A stretch of 64,000 bases of DNA from Hymenoscyphus infarciens (Eukaryota; Ascomycota; Leotiomycetes; Helotiales; Helotiaceae), in NCBI GenBank assembly GCA_001414345.1, contig LLCB01000090.1, positions 1-64,000 on the forward strand. The letters are read 5' to 3'. Under the pieces are notes generated by a model that worked only from the letters and a program-made list of their open reading frames with translations, searched no databases and had not been told where the DNA came from. Shown here piece by piece: positions 11,668-24,972 of the stretch. Position 1 is the first letter of the stretch. Each line of letters opens with the position of its first letter. The position numbers and the translations under genes were made by a program.

Positions 11668-13413
11668 GAGTCTAAGGGAATTTAGTAATTTTTTTAGTAA
11701 GAACGATAATTATAAGGTTAAGCCTTTAACTTTAAAGAGATATAACTTAATAACTATAACTTGAGTTAATATAGAGTAAGAATAGATTAAAAATTTATCT
11801 ATTTTTCTATTATATCTAATACTTCTTTTTATAGTACTAGCAGCCTTCTAAGGAAAGTACTAAGTACTAAAACCAAGTATTAAATTCTAGAATAATAACT
11901 ATTAAATCGCGATATCGCTTTTCTATAAGTACTTAGTAATAACGCTATTTATTAATACTATATAAGCTATATAAGGTAGAAGACGTATTTCTCTATAAGA
12001 ATATAAAAAAACTTTTCTATTTAAAGTATTATTTAAAAAGTAAATAAGAGAGTAAGAGAATAGGTATTTTATTTAAGTATAACTCTCTATCTAAAAATTA
12101 GTATATTAAGCTTGGTTTAAGAGTTATTAAGATAAAAGTAGGCTTAAAAGAAAGCTCTAATCTTACTCTATAATATACTAAAAACTAGGCTTTATAGAGA
12201 CTTCCTAAGGTAGTCTAATTAAGAAGTGTTTAAGTAGATAATAGTAAAAACTCTTATATTTAATATATCTAATTCTTTTCTCTACTTTATACTAACTTTA
12301 TAAAGGTATACTATAACTAATTTAAAAGCTATTAAGCTCGTATATAGTTAGCTAGAAAGGTCTTCTTCTATTCTATCTAAAAAGTATATAATAAGCTTAA
12401 TAGAGTAGTGTTTTAGGTTTCTCTGCCTAATCTATTATCCTATCCTTTCTTAACGATCCTTCTCTTTCCTACCTCTATTTTGAGGCTATCCCGCCTAATC
12501 CTATCCTAATATATCACTTCTCCTAGCTACTCCGATCCTATTCCGAAATTTGTTCCGCTTATCCTTTCCTATCCGAGGTATCGAGGTAGCCTTTCCCAGC
12601 CTATAGGGGAGGCTAGGCAGAGTATATACTAGCCTTAAATATATTACTTAGTCCTAGGCGTAATAGTCTATAGCGGGACCTAGTAAAGCAGGGTTTATTT
12701 AGGAGGCCCCGCTATAGACTGATTCGCCTAGGACAAAGTAAATTAAGTACCTAGTAGAGTACTTAATTTAGTGCTGTTTACTCCTATAAGCCCTTATATT
12801 TGAGCCTTAACTAGTTCCTAATATAATAGAGGTAACTTAGTATCTCTAAGCGTGGATTATTATAGACTAAAAGTTATAAGAGAAGTGGAGAGAAAAGGAC
12901 TTAGAAGGTAAGTAGTAGGATAAAGAGAATTAAGTTGTTACTAATCTACTAGGATAATACTATAATTTAAGTATAATATCTCGTCTTTTAGTAGCTTTAA
13001 GAATATTATTGTTTTTAATACTTCTTAAATTAGTCTATAATATTAGTACTTTTTATTACTTTTTACTTATTTTAATATTTTTTACTTATATACTTCCTAT
13101 CCTATCCTATCCTCCCTAGCACCTCTCCTTACCTAGCCCCCTCTTTTAGTCTTTCTTACCTCTCTTATCTAAATTTAGCATCTCTCCTACCTAATTCAGC
13201 TTAGCCTATAAGTGAAATTAGCCTATCCTCTCCTTTCCTGATAGAGAGGGGTAGCCTATCCTCTCCGGAGTGCTAGGCTGACCAAGGCGGGGAAAGCCAA
13301 AACACTGTAATAGAGTATTATTAGTAGTGAAAGTAGAGAGAGTAGAAACATAGTCTTAAAATCGGCTGTAGTTGTCGGTCTTATTAAAAAAATTACTAAA
13401 TTCCCTTAGACGC
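11668..13413. mobile_element. TA-flanked terminal-inverted-repeat element (Tc1/mariner-like), non-autonomous or degenerate
   Basis: The ends are inverted repeats of about 38 bp. The left end is GAGTCTAAGGGAATTTAGTA and onward; the complement of the right end starts GCGTCTAAGGGAATTTAGTA and onward. They are flanked on both sides by TA (11666-11667 and 13414-13415), the target duplication of Tc1/mariner elements. Without the nested hAT-type element the insert is only about 0.84 kb and RIP-degenerate, so no transposase is expected or seen. It lies inside the APH-like gene. Family assignment rests on the TIR plus TA only. Confidence 0.72.
12406..13307. mobile_element. hAT-type MITE nested in the mariner-like element
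   Basis: 902 bp bounded by inverted ends TAGTGTTTTAGG and, on the complement of the right end, CAGTGTTTTGGCTTTCCCCG. It is flanked by an exact 8-bp duplication TAATAGAG (12398-12405 and 13308-13315). Ends of the YAGTG type plus an 8-bp duplication are hAT hallmarks. No transposase frame is present. The same family occurs at 38340-38858. Confidence 0.82.
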
Positions 13414-14940
13414 TAGAGCGGCTTTTTAGGATAGAGAGATATAATTAGTAGATAGGGTAGAGAGGTAGAGGGTGGTGGCTAGTAAGTAGAACCAAAAAGC
13501 TAATAAGCCCGGGCGGCTGAGTTTACTAAGATAATCTACATATGCGACACCCTCGGCTGCGAACTCAACAACCCCCTCATCTAAGATTACCACAACCTCC
13601 CACCCCTCCTCCACACCCCCCACGACCTCCGAACTCGAATAGCAAACACGTACCGCGACCGCGACCGCTACGCCGAGTTCTCTCGTGACGAAATGGTCGA
13701 GATGCTTCCCAAATCGGGAAAAGTGGTTTTCACACATGGGGATATCTGTCTAGAGAACATCATGGTTGATGATGAGACGGAGAAGATCACGGGATTGCTG
13801 AGTTGTTTGTTACGTGGTGGTGTCCTGAGTGGTGGGAGGTTTGTTGTGTGGTGGATCCGGGGAGGAGGGAGTGGGATTGGGTGTATTGGATGGAGAGGTG
13901 TAGGCCGAGGGGGGAGAGGAAGCGTCGTGGGGGGTTTAGTGCGGTTAATATTGTGAGGAGGTGGGTGAATGATGATCATGAGGATCCTCCCGCGAGACCT
14001 GGTGGGTTTGGTGAATTTTGAATAGGGAGTATTTTAGGAAAGACTGTTAGGTAGGTTAGGCATCAAGGGATTGGCTAGGACGTTCTTGGTAATTGCGATT
14101 AATGGAAATGATTCTTTGCTTAAGGCCCTTCTGTCGGGGTTGGATCAGTAGGCAAACCTCGGATGTTTAATCTGTAGAAGAGAAGTATAACCGTCAACTC
14201 GAAGCAATCCAAGAACACTTGAGAACCCCAGAAGAATTTCCATAAACAAGAAGAAAGAAACTAAATATAAGCGTATAGCTACTATATTATACTAAATATT
14301 TATTTACTCTTTATTTTATTTAGAGAGAGAGAGAGAGAGAGAGTACTAGAGAGGAAACTAATATAAACTAAGGTTTAATTAAATCTAAAACTCTATCTCT
14401 TACTAACTAAGCTATTTACTTATCTAAAACCAATACTAATACTAATATAATATAATAGATTATATCTAATAGAGTACTTATTCTACTAACTTTTATATAA
14501 ATATATAAAAATAATATATAATTATATAGCTTATATATATAGTTTCTTTAAAACTTCTTTTTTAAATAAAAACTTAGACTTCTCTTCTTAGTTAATTCTT
14601 CTAATAATAAAATATTCTTATCTATTAATCTCTTTATATTTTACTTATAATATTAGAACTAACTTATCTTCTTTTATTTACTTTTTACTTATTAGAAAAA
14701 TATAGTTTAAATTTATATATATAGTATACGTCTAAACTTATAGCTTTTATATATATAGTCTATAGTAAGTATAGCTTTAAATATTTTATTTATTATAAAT
14801 TATAATAGTCTATATATAAAGTAATAACGATAAATATATTTATAAGATAAATAATAATATATCTTAAGAATTATAAAAAGAATTAAAATATAAGCTTAAT
14901 AACTAATAAACTTTACTACTAAATTTATAATAGCTCTTTC

Positions 14941-15200
14941 TACTTAATATATTAGTATATTTAAGAGTGAATAACTGCTCGAGTTAGTATACGTGAGAAT
15001 ACGTAACCTTCTCGCTTAAGAACTATTTAGATAGATATTATAACTTACTTTACTTAAGATATACGAACGATAATATAACTCTTTTTATATTACATTTATA
15101 ACTATAAGTTATACTAATACTAATTAGTAGGCGTATAGATTAGATACTTAGTTAATTTATATATTTTTATTATAAATATACTTATATAAAAGTAAACTAG
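14941..15200 (+). repeat. Dispersed repeat family, copy 1
   Basis: Shares a core of more than 150 bp (sequence around AACTCTTTTTATAT followed by TATAACTATAAGTTATACTA) with copies at 16750-16945, 36058-36235 (inverted) and 59280-59545 (inverted). Copies 1 and 4 match over roughly 260-300 bp. Function and element type are unknown; it could be an LTR, a SINE or a terminal part of a larger element. Confidence 0.6.
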
Positions 15201-16749
15201 ATATTACTAGTAGACTTCTCTTTATAGATCGTAGTTTCTTCTACTATTTAATAACTTCGATAATATATATAATAAACACTTCTTAAGATAGGAAGCGTTA
15301 ATTACTAAAACCGACTCTTTACTAATCTCCTTTTATCTACTAAGATAGTCTATACTCTCTAAGACACTTCCTTTATCTAAAACCCGAATTCTCTTTTATC
15401 TAGTAAGTAAAGTATAAATAGACTTTTAATAATATCTATAATATCTACTAATTTAAGTAATAATAATATCTATAATATAATAGACTAACTAATACTAATT
15501 CTAACGACTTTAGAAGCTTTAACTTCGATACTAACTTCGGTACTAAAACAAGCTCTAAAGCTAGTACTAAAGCTAAAGTTAATATAGATAGAAGAGACGA
15601 TTTATACTACTAAATAAGAAGAGAAGTATACTAAAGAATAGAACGAAGACCTTCTTCTTTAGAACGAATTTTAAGTCGACTTTAAGAGATAGAATTAAGA
15701 TAACTTTACTAAAGTCTACTAATCTACTACTACTAAGTTATAATAGACGCTTTATAATAAAGAGATATAGATTAAGATAGATAGAAATAACATATCTTAG
15801 GTATTATATAGTACTACGACTAAGATTAACTAAACTAAGTAGTTAGATAAGAAATTAAGAGCTATAGTATTAGAGAGAGCTAGTACTAAAGTCTTTAGAT
15901 CCTATTATAAATATATAGAAAAATATACTAAAAGATAATAAAAATAGTAGTAATAATAATAATAATATCTAGTCTCTTTAAATACTACTAGTAATAACTT
16001 CGACAGTTCTACTAACCTAGGTCTATTATATACTATCTAAACTTAAGATAATAGAGTTAGGAATAAGAACTATATCGTATTACTACTAAGTAGTCTTATA
16101 AAGTTTCAACTTATAGTTATAAAACTATACTTTTTTAAAACTTCTAAAACTTCTAAAATAGTACTAGCGACTAAGGAAGTTTCTAGTATAACACTGTCTA
16201 AAATAATACTATAACTTTATAAAAAGAAGGAACTTTTAAGTAATAGAGTAGATAAGAAGTAGAGTAGAGTAGAGTAGATAAGATATTAAATAATAGACTC
16301 TCTCTTAATATCGACTTTGTTATTTAGAACTTTATTAAGACGCTAATATCCTAGAACCTCTTTTAGAACCGCTCTAGAAGCACGGACGTAGCTAACTCTA
16401 AAAGCTTCTAAGGTCTCTAAGTAACTTCGAAGTGTTATTCTAAGAGTTAGATACTTTTATCACTCTTAAAGATATTAAAACCTTTATCTCTAATTTAAGT
16501 AAGAATAGTATTAACTTTGACATTTCTACTAAACGTCTAAATTATAATTAGTAATAGAACGATTCTAGTAGAGGCCTACTAATATAAAGAAATATATACT
16601 TCGAGCTAGGTTAATATAGATATTAAGCTTATAAAATAAGTAGAACGGAATAAGAGGTAATAAGAGCTTCTTATTAGTCGAAGATAATAAATAAAAAGCT
16701 ATAATTAGTTAGATTAGATAGGAGATATTAATAGCTTTTAAGTATTATT

Positions 16750-16945
16750 TTAAAGAAGTACTAGTATTAGTATATATTTAAAAGTAAATAGCGATTTAGA
16801 TTAGTATATATAAGAATATATAACCTTCTTACTTAAGAACTTAGATAGACATCGTAGCTAGCTTTACTTAGTATATATAAACGAATATATAACTCTTTTT
16901 ATATCGCTTTTATAACTATAAGTTATACTAATATATTTAGTTCGT
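16750..16945 (+). repeat. Dispersed repeat family, copy 2
   Basis: Direct copy of the 14941 repeat about 1.8 kb downstream, carrying the same core including CTAGCTTTACTTAGTATATA and AACTCTTTTTATATCGC. The spacing could fit a pair of LTRs, but I did not find clean LTR ends or a target duplication. Confidence 0.55.
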
Positions 16946-18599
16946 ATAACTTATTTAAATATATATATAAATATTTACTACGATATTCTAAATAGTAATC
17001 TTCTCTAAGTTAGTATATATTATTAATTATTTCCTAATATATCAAGTAATCGTTTAGCTCGTAGTATATAGTCTTATATATATTCTTAGATAAGTAGTAC
17101 TAGATACTCTTAATAGTAGTAAAAAAACATATAAATATAAAGTTTTTAAGATTTATATCTCTAGAGATCTAAATCTTTTTTTTAGTAGTATATATTCTAT
17201 TTATATATATACTAAGAGATACGAGTTTAAACGAGAGGTTTATATTACTTTTAAATATATTTTTACTAAATACTAGAAGATATATAGAATTAGTATATAT
17301 ATATATATTATCTTATAATTTTTAGTAGTATATATTCTAGATATATACGAGTTAAATAGACTCTAATATAATAAATTAGTATTTTATAATAATAGTCTTC
17401 TTTATATAAATAAAAAAATTTCTAGTAGTATAGTTAAGTTTCTAAGAAAGTTACTATTCTTATTTATATATACTTATAGTATAGTATAAAAGCTTAACTA
17501 GATATAACCTCTATATATATATATATAATATATTCTATAAACCTTAAATTAAAAAAAATTAAAAAATATATAAAAAGAAAGAAAGGTTTAAATAACTCTT
17601 CTTTGAAAAGATAAGATAAAACTATAAAGTAAGAATATCTCTTCAGTTATTCTTATACTCTACGTGATTTAGTAGAACGCGGTTCTAACCTTATATTTCT
17701 AGCTCTAACGTAACTAAATATTTAAATTATTATCTTATTCTTTAAGCCTTACTAAAGTATAATAATGATTTACTTATAATCTTATATTTGAAAAGCTCTA
17801 CTAAAAAAATAATCATTTTAGCGTAAGTTAGCTTATAATATAGCTCCTACCTACTTCTATCACTTCTACCACTTCTACCACTTCTATTACTTCTACTACT
17901 TCTACTACTACTTTTATACTCTTTTATCCTTCTTTTTAATTAATATGCCTTCTCTAGAATAGCGCAAAGCTAATACTAATAAGCTAGGACGAAAAAGTCT
18001 ACTAAAAGAGCTTTAAAAGCTACTAAAAAAGTCCTCTTAAAGAGAAGGCCTCTTAAGTACGCAGCGCGCCTACCTTATATACGTTAAACTAAGAGCTAGT
18101 ATAAGTAGTGTAAAATACCCATTTATAGTAGTAATTAGCTATATTAGAAAGAGGTAGAAAGAGCTTTAATTTAGATTTTGATATCTTAGTACTTCTAAAC
18201 TAGCTTAGTAGAATCGTAGTTCGAAGCTATCTAGATTTTAGTCTAAAACTACCTTAAATAAGAGTAGTTTTAAACTAGACTACTAAACGCGTCTATACGT
18301 AGAGTATAAGAATAACTAAAGAGATAGTTATAATTATAATTAGAAAAGTTGATAATAAATATTATAATAATAAATATAAATTAATAAATATAAATTAATA
18401 AATATAAATTAATAACGAAAATAAAAAATAAAATAAAAAAAAAACTTTTTCAGAATTAATAAAGTAACTCTAAAAGCCTTAAAATACGTTTAAACGACTA
18501 TTAGATAGTCTAGAAAGAGACTAAAGTACTCTATAATTATACTAAATAATTATAGTAGTAGTAGTAGTAGAAAAAAGAGAGGCTTATAAAGAGCCTCTA

Positions 18600-21500
18600 T
18601 TCCCCTTTTTAAAGTACTAGCGACTAACGAAGATAGTATAACGAACTAAGAAGAGTAGAGTATAAGAGAATAGAAGAGAGTATTAGACTACGTAGACGCG
18701 ATAGAGAAGAGCCTAATTTAAATAATACTTAACTTAGTAATAAAGAAGAGGGGTATTAAAGTAATTATTAAAGTAGTAGGAAAAGTGCTTAAGTATAGAA
18801 GAACTAGGAAGAGAGAGGATAATATAATTATATATAGAATTTTATAAGAGGAGCTTACTATTATAGTTAAGAGGATAAGAGGAATAAAGGAGTATAGTCT
18901 AATATAAGTAGAGAGAGCTAGAACTAAGGAACTATAGAGAGGGGTAGTAACTATATTATAAAGAGAATATATAGTACTAGCTAAATATATAAAAGAGATT
19001 ATAGTTTAAGTAATAAAGATAAATAAAGAGAAGAATAAGTTATTACTAAAGAAGGTAATTAGAGCTATAAATATAAGCGAATATAAGATAAGAATAATAG
19101 TAGCTTAAAAGCTTTAGAATAGAGATATTATAATAAAGTTTAAGAAAGAGAAATAGGTAAGATATATATAAGATAATAACTAGGTAAAGAAGATATTTAG
19201 ATAAGGAATAGTAGTAGTAGTAAGAACGCTAGTAGTACTTATAAAAAGAGCCTTAGTAAATATACTTAAGAATAAGATAAGAAGTATATTATAAAGTATC
19301 TTTTAAGCCTCTAATATAAGAATACTAAAGATTATATAATAAGGAAATAAATATAGAGAGTATTAAAGATAAGAGAGACTAGTCTAAAGAAACTATATCT
19401 TTAAAGTAGTAATAATAAAAGAAGTAAGAAGGCTATATATAAGAGAGATATTATAAAAGGTATAATACTTTTTATATAAAAGATATACCTTAGAAGTAGT
19501 AGTATAAAGGTACTATAAGTATTAAAAGTAGAGGTATATAATACGTTTTTATAAATAAGATAAGAGATATACCTAGTATATATATAAGAGGTATAAAGAG
19601 AGTAAGAAAGAGTACTCTAGTAAGAAAGACTCGAAAGAATACTTAGTAAAGTATAAGAATTATAAAAGAGAATACTTAGTATTTATAAAAGAGTATTATA
19701 TAAGGAAATAATACTATAAATAGGTAAGAGAACGATATCTTAATAAGATAACTATGTTTATAAACCTATAAAAACCCTTAAAAGAGAGTAAGATAGAGAT
19801 ACTTTACTTATTTACCTTTAACTAGAAAGAGAGCTTATAAAGCTTAAAGAAGAGATAAAGATAGAGATCTATACTAGAGAGGCTAATAAATATAAATAAA
19901 GTAGGATATATAAATAGTAGTAACTTAACCTAGTTCTTAGGAAGGCTAAGAAGCTCTCTTAGTATAATAAGAGATCTAAATAGAAAAGAAATAGAAGTAA
20001 TCTAAACCTTACTTATAAGACTACTATAAGTATAATAGTACTATACTAGAATATAAAGAAGATACTAGAAGCTCTTAATATAGCTTTAAATTATAAGAAG
20101 GAATATAATATATTAGTAATCTAAAAACTAGCGTAGAATAGTATAAGAGACTTCTCTAGCTACTTCTTAAGCTTAAGATATAATATAATCTAGTTAGATA
20201 GAGTAGTAGTACTCTTTATATATAAAAGATACTTAAAAGTAAGCTAGATATATACTATAAACGAGAACTAGGTAAGTATAATAATAGAGGAGAGAGTAGA
20301 TAAGACGACAGTCTACTTAGTCTATAACTTATAGATAAAGTAGATACTAATTAAGGATATACTCTAGTAAGTAAGACTAAGAAGAGTACTTATAATAAGT
20401 AATCTAAATACTTACTACCTTTTATAGAATATATATAAGAGATATAATAGAAATATAGACCTTATTCTTAAACTTATTATACTATAGATACTAGAGAGGG
20501 ATATACCTTATAGTAAAGCTATATAAAGAAGAGAGAGCTTTTATAACTCTATAATTAACCTTACCTTCTTTATTAAGAATATAGTAACTTAGTAAAGGTC
20601 TCTAGACCTACTAGGATTAGACTATATAGCTTAACTTCTTATAATAAAAGTAGGAGAAGAGAGAAAGGTATTATAGATACTTAGATTTAGCTAAAGACTA
20701 ATAGATAAGATCTTAGTTAAAGTAGAAGTCTCTTACTTAAAAACATTTATAATTTAAAATATATAAGAACTTAAAAAAGTAGTATAGAGACTTATAAAAG
20801 ACCTTTAAAGAATAGTAAAAGCCTTAATACTACTTTAGAAGCTAGATAGAGAGAGAGTATAGCTCTAGTAGAATATAGAGGTTAAAGAAGTATTAAAGAA
20901 GATAAGAAGATATAAAAGAACCTAGAAGGAGTACTAAATAGAGAGCTTAAGATAATAGCTTAATAATACTCTTTAAGAACTCTAAATAGTAAGTAGAAAG
21001 GCGAAGATAAAGAGCTAGAAAGAGGTACTAGTAAAGATAGTAAAAGATAAAAGGAAACTCTAGATACTTAAGAAGTAAGTATATCTTAAAAGATATATAA
21101 GACTAAAAGTATTAGTACTACTAATACTTATATTACTTAATAGAATAAAAGGTAAGACTTACTAAGAGAAGGCTTATATCTTTATAGAAAAGTTCTTCTT
21201 AGAGTTAATAGTCGACTACTTAAGCGTTTCTAATAAAGACTAGAATACTAAGAGCTTCTTTAAAAGGTACTTAGTAAGCTAATATATAACTAAGAAGTAT
21301 ATTAAGATAGCTATAAGATTAGTATTATAAAAAGCGCTAAGATTTAATATACTAGTAAATAGCTTCTTAAAAGCTTATAATAAACCGCTTTATAAAGTAC
21401 TTACTATAATAGTAAAAGTAAGCTTCTATTTATAGTACTTCCTATCCTACTTCTACTATATAAAGGTAGTAGTACTAAGAAAACTAGGTAAAATAACTAA

Positions 21501-23650
21501 GGAGTAGAGTAAGACAGAGCCCTACTAGCTAATAATACTACTCTTAACTATAAGTAAGATTCTTAAAAAAGTAATAGTATAAAAGCTTATATAGCTTATA
21601 AAGGAAATAGTAATACTACTAAGACTATAGATAGATAACTAGAAGTACTAAAATATAAAGCTAGTAATTAGAATAGTAATAAAGAGTATATATATAGTAT
21701 AAGAAAATAAGAGCTATATATCTCTAGTCTAACTAGATATAATAGGAGCTTTTAACTAAGTAGACTATATATAGCTACTTTATATATTAAGAGAGAAGGA
21801 GGTTTTATAGTAGATAGTAATATAGATAAAGAGCTTTCTCTCTAGATAAAGAGCTATACTATTCTTTAATAAACAATTAATAGATAAAAGAGATCTTAAA
21901 TAAAATGTCTTATAAGAATTAGTACTATTACTAATACTATTTATTCTCTTTACCTTAACGCTATATAAGAACCTAGTAAGAATTAATAGGCTTATTATAA
22001 TAGGCTTTATAGATAATATAAATCTACTTATAATATTAAAAAGTATAATAGTAAACTATAAAATACTTAAGATAGCTTAGAGAGTATATAATAAGTAAGT
22101 AAATAAGTAAGAGATAGCTTTTAGTCTAGAGAAGATAGTACTTATATACTTTATAAGAATAAGAGCACTATAGAGAGAGATAGTCTAGTTTAAAGAGATA
22201 AGGCTTATACTAGTTAAATATATAAGGTTCTTAGAAGTAGAGCTTAATAAGAAACTAAACTAGAAGATATACTAAGAAAGAGTCTAGAAGAAGCTTATAA
22301 TATAGACCTTTATACTTATAAGGCTTACTAGGAAAACGTAGAGAGTAGACTACTACTAAGTAAGGCAGATATACGTAGTAGTAATAAAGAGTATAATAGT
22401 ATATAGAGCGTCGGCGTAGTACTATACTATACTAAAAGGAGGGAATATAAAAGGAATAGTAAGAAACTTCTCTATATAATAATTAGAATACTTATAAGTA
22501 GTAATAGAGGTGTATAAAACTACTCTAGTTTAGAGCCTAGAAGTTAAAGTAGACTATATATTAATTAACCTATATCTTAACTTATAAGTAGCTGCTTTTA
22601 AAAGAAAGTTTTAAAGGTTTAAGCTAGAGAAACTAATCTAGAATACCTATAGATATATAGTAATATAGCTAAAGAAGAGAAGAAGAGGTAGACTAACAAA
22701 GGTAAGGAAGATAATACTATACTTATAGATAGTAAGGTAGGAGTAAGAAAAGGAGTAGAGAGTAGAAGGTGTAGGATTTAAGTATAATACTACGCTTATA
22801 GAATAAAAGAACTACTTAGAGACTTAAAAGAGAAGGACTTAAGAGAGGAACTCGATATAATATATAGAAGTATTAGATAAAGTAGACCTAGATAAGTAAG
22901 AGCTATAAAAGGTCTATAAAGGGCTTACTAAGGTAAAGAGCTTACTACTTATCTAGGTATGAATAGAGGTAATAAGACTAAACGCCTTCCTCTTTATAAG
23001 AAGAGTACTAAACTAGGTTATACTATAATATATTTATATAAGTAGTAGAGAGATAGTAAGATATCTAGTCCTATTCTATTAAGATATTCTATAAGAAAGA
23101 GACATACTTATAAGAGCTTTAGAGAAGAGAATTAAGGATCTATAAGAGCTAAGAGAGGTATTAGTAGATAGGAAACTAGTACTAAGAGTAACTACTTAGT
23201 TACTTAGACTAGAGAGACTCTAAAAGTATAAGCTAGTACTAGAATTGCTTAAAAAGAGAGAGAAGAGTAAAGAAGAGGTAAAAGAAAGAGAGGAATAGAA
23301 GGAGAAAGCTAAGATATACTAGAAGGTAAGGCCTCGGCTCTAATAATTCTAAAGGTAAATATACCTCTTATACTACTAATATATACCTTAGTAGGTTAAA
23401 TATACTAACCTACTATACTCCTTTACTATATTACTAAGTTAAAGAGATAAGCTTTAAATAGATAGTAGTAGGAACTAAAGAAAAGGAGAATCGTACTTAT
23501 AAGGAAGCTTAAGAGGTAAAGAAGAACGAGCTAAAAGGCTATATAAACTAGAACAGAAGATGTACTACTTACTCTTAGAGCTCGGCCTACGGCCTACGTA
23601 GCGCAAGAATAATAATAATAATAATCAATAATCAATAACTAATACTTAAT
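18600..23650 (+). mobile_element. RIP-inactivated Tad1-type LINE retrotransposon
   Basis: Reading through RIP stops, the plus strand shows the order expected of a Tad1-clade LINE. A possible gag-like region is around 19000-19700 and a likely endonuclease region about 20000-20600. The reverse transcriptase spans about 21350-22100, with LRKLGK (near 21475) and GFIDN at 22003 in place of the catalytic F/Y-x-DD motif. The family-typical C-terminal block RQIYVVVI...ASA...LKGGNIKGI lies near 22360-22460. The 3' end has a short A-rich tail of TAA/CAATAA units at about 23608-23640. Asp-to-Asn in the catalytic motif and dozens of stops show it is dead. The 5' boundary is approximate. Confidence 0.75.
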
Positions 23651-23683
23651 ACCTAGACGATAAAATCGCAGAAAGGAAATACG

Positions 23684-23920
23684 TCTCAGGAAATCTCAGC
23701 AATAACAAAAACAATAACAAAAACAACAACAAAAACAAAAACAAAAACTATCAAAAAACCTATCTTAATACTAGATAATAGAAAAAGGAAAGAGTAAGTA
23801 AGGAAATATATATCTTTCCTTATACTAATTAATTAATTATTAAATTACCTAGGATACGTACGTACGATCACGTATGTTATGAAAAGCATAAGAAAGAAAG
23901 AAAGAAAGAAAGAAAAAAAT
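23684..23920. repeat. Simple repeats (AACAAA)n and (GAAA)n
   Basis: An AACAAA/AAACA-rich run lies at about 23701-23748 and a GAAA run at about 23891-23920, with AT-rich sequence between. They mark the border between the LINE block and the next gene island. Confidence 0.7.
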
Positions 23921-23956
23921 TAACTGTCTGGTAAATTTTCTTGAATTGGGTGACGT

Positions 23957-24042
23957 GGAGGATGGGATGATAAGGATAATAGGATGACAGGATGATATAG
24001 ATAATAGGATGATAAGGATAATAGGATGACAAGGATAATAGA
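23957..24042. repeat. GGATGATAAGGATAATA-type minisatellite
   Basis: About five imperfect units built from GGATGATA/GACA and AGGATAATA follow each other. It is low-complexity tandem DNA downstream of the GPI-protein gene; frames through it are not credible genes. Confidence 0.6.
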
Positions 24043-24972
24043 GAGTGAGAAGAATAGAGGGGTGGGTATACACAGTATATCTACCATAATCCTTCCTATG
24101 TACACAAAAATTTCAAAAACAATAATAAAAATATCCTGATGTTTGAATAGTTGGCCTGAATCCCCCCTTTTCATCTTCAGCCTAATCCTCCCCTGGGTGA
24201 CTTTATCTGAATAATTGGATCTCCCCCTCCTTTTCATCCGATCAGCCTAATCCGCCTAATCCGCCCTCCAAAAGTAATCCATCAGATCAGCCGAAATCCA
24301 CCAAAGTCTACTCTCGAAAAAAGTCGCCCCAAAGAACCAAAAGAAAACCTCGCACATCCCCAGACGAGTAAAAGAAAAACCACCTCCTTTATCCCATCCA
24401 TCAACAAAAATAAGATAAAAAGCGACGACGACGAGGTTCACACCAGAGAAGAAGCAGGAAAAAAAGTTGTAGACACAAGTATCCACGAAACACACGTAGA
24501 AAGAAAAGGGGGTGCGAAAATTGCAAAAAAATGTGTTTCGTTTGAACGGGGTATGGGTGAAGTGAAATGGGTTGGGTATATAGCCATCATTTCTTGCGTT
24601 TGGGTATGTGTGTGGGTGTGGGGAAAATTTGCAATTCGTGAGGGCCGTGAGAATTCGTCCGTTGTACCTGGCTCGCGTTGCGAGGAGGGGGTAGGTATGT
24701 GGGAACTCGTGAAAGAAGGAGGGAGATGGTTCGTCATCGTGCGAGTGTCGGGTGAAAAATTGTTTGTTTTTGTTGGTGTATTGGTTGGTATATAGTGTGT
24801 ATAGGCATAATTGAGAGAGGGGGAAAGTGGGGATGAGGAAAGTTCGTCTGATTTGACACTGATCGTGGTTGGTGCTTGTGTTGCGCCTATGCAAGGTACC
24901 CGGCGCATGGTTGATCAGATGGTTTTCCCGCTCCTCTTCCCAATTCTCTCCCGATATAAATCCATAAAATAT
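24043..24972. other. Non-coding region downstream of the GPI-protein gene
   Basis: Non-RIP sequence with long but biased frames on the minus strand (24256-24908), made of His/Thr/Phe/Asn-rich random-looking protein in two overlapping frames. I judge these spurious. The part next to 24973 should hold the 3' untranslated region of the minus-strand gene. Confidence 0.5.

Larger units (their letters stand above)
10773..14021 (+). pseudogene. Aminoglycoside phosphotransferase (APH)-like gene interrupted by nested transposons
   Basis: The 5' part has exon 10773-10866, a 73-nt intron and exon 10940-11532. It encodes the N-lobe with a motif typical of fungal APH-domain proteins (MSFIPGSPLKKSW, then CVATWNLITNLRK). 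The reading frame then runs into transposon DNA. Coding sequence resumes by about 13505 with ICDTLGCELNNPLI and the catalytic loop FTHGDICLENIMVDDE (HGDxxxxN), followed by a C-terminal part (WWCPEWWEV, EWDWVYWMERC) in a different frame. Lesions visible: insertion of about 1.9 kb, an in-frame TAA at 13582-13584, and a frameshift near 13800-13812. The TAA is a plausible RIP change of CAA. APH-domain proteins phosphorylate small molecules or are kinase-like with unknown substrates; this copy cannot make a full enzyme. The exact edges of the host gene at the insertion are blurred, because 11533-11667 and 13414-13500 are not clearly gene or element. Confidence 0.8.
14022..18599. repeat. RIP-mutated AT-rich block with unresolved repeats
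   Basis: The first 270 bp are mixed-composition flank of the APH pseudogene; from about 14250 the DNA is AT-rich with CpA/TpG nearly absent. A (GA)n run lies at about 14324-14343. A degenerate CTTCTAC-type microsatellite lies at about 17852-17925. Two copies of a dispersed repeat are listed separately. No gene is recognisable. Confidence 0.7.

Noticed and set aside
24256..24908. Two long overlapping minus-strand frames (212 and 156 codons)
   Set aside because: Both are strongly biased (His, Thr, Phe, Asn), overlap in different frames and show no domain; they lie in the downstream region of the GPI-protein gene.
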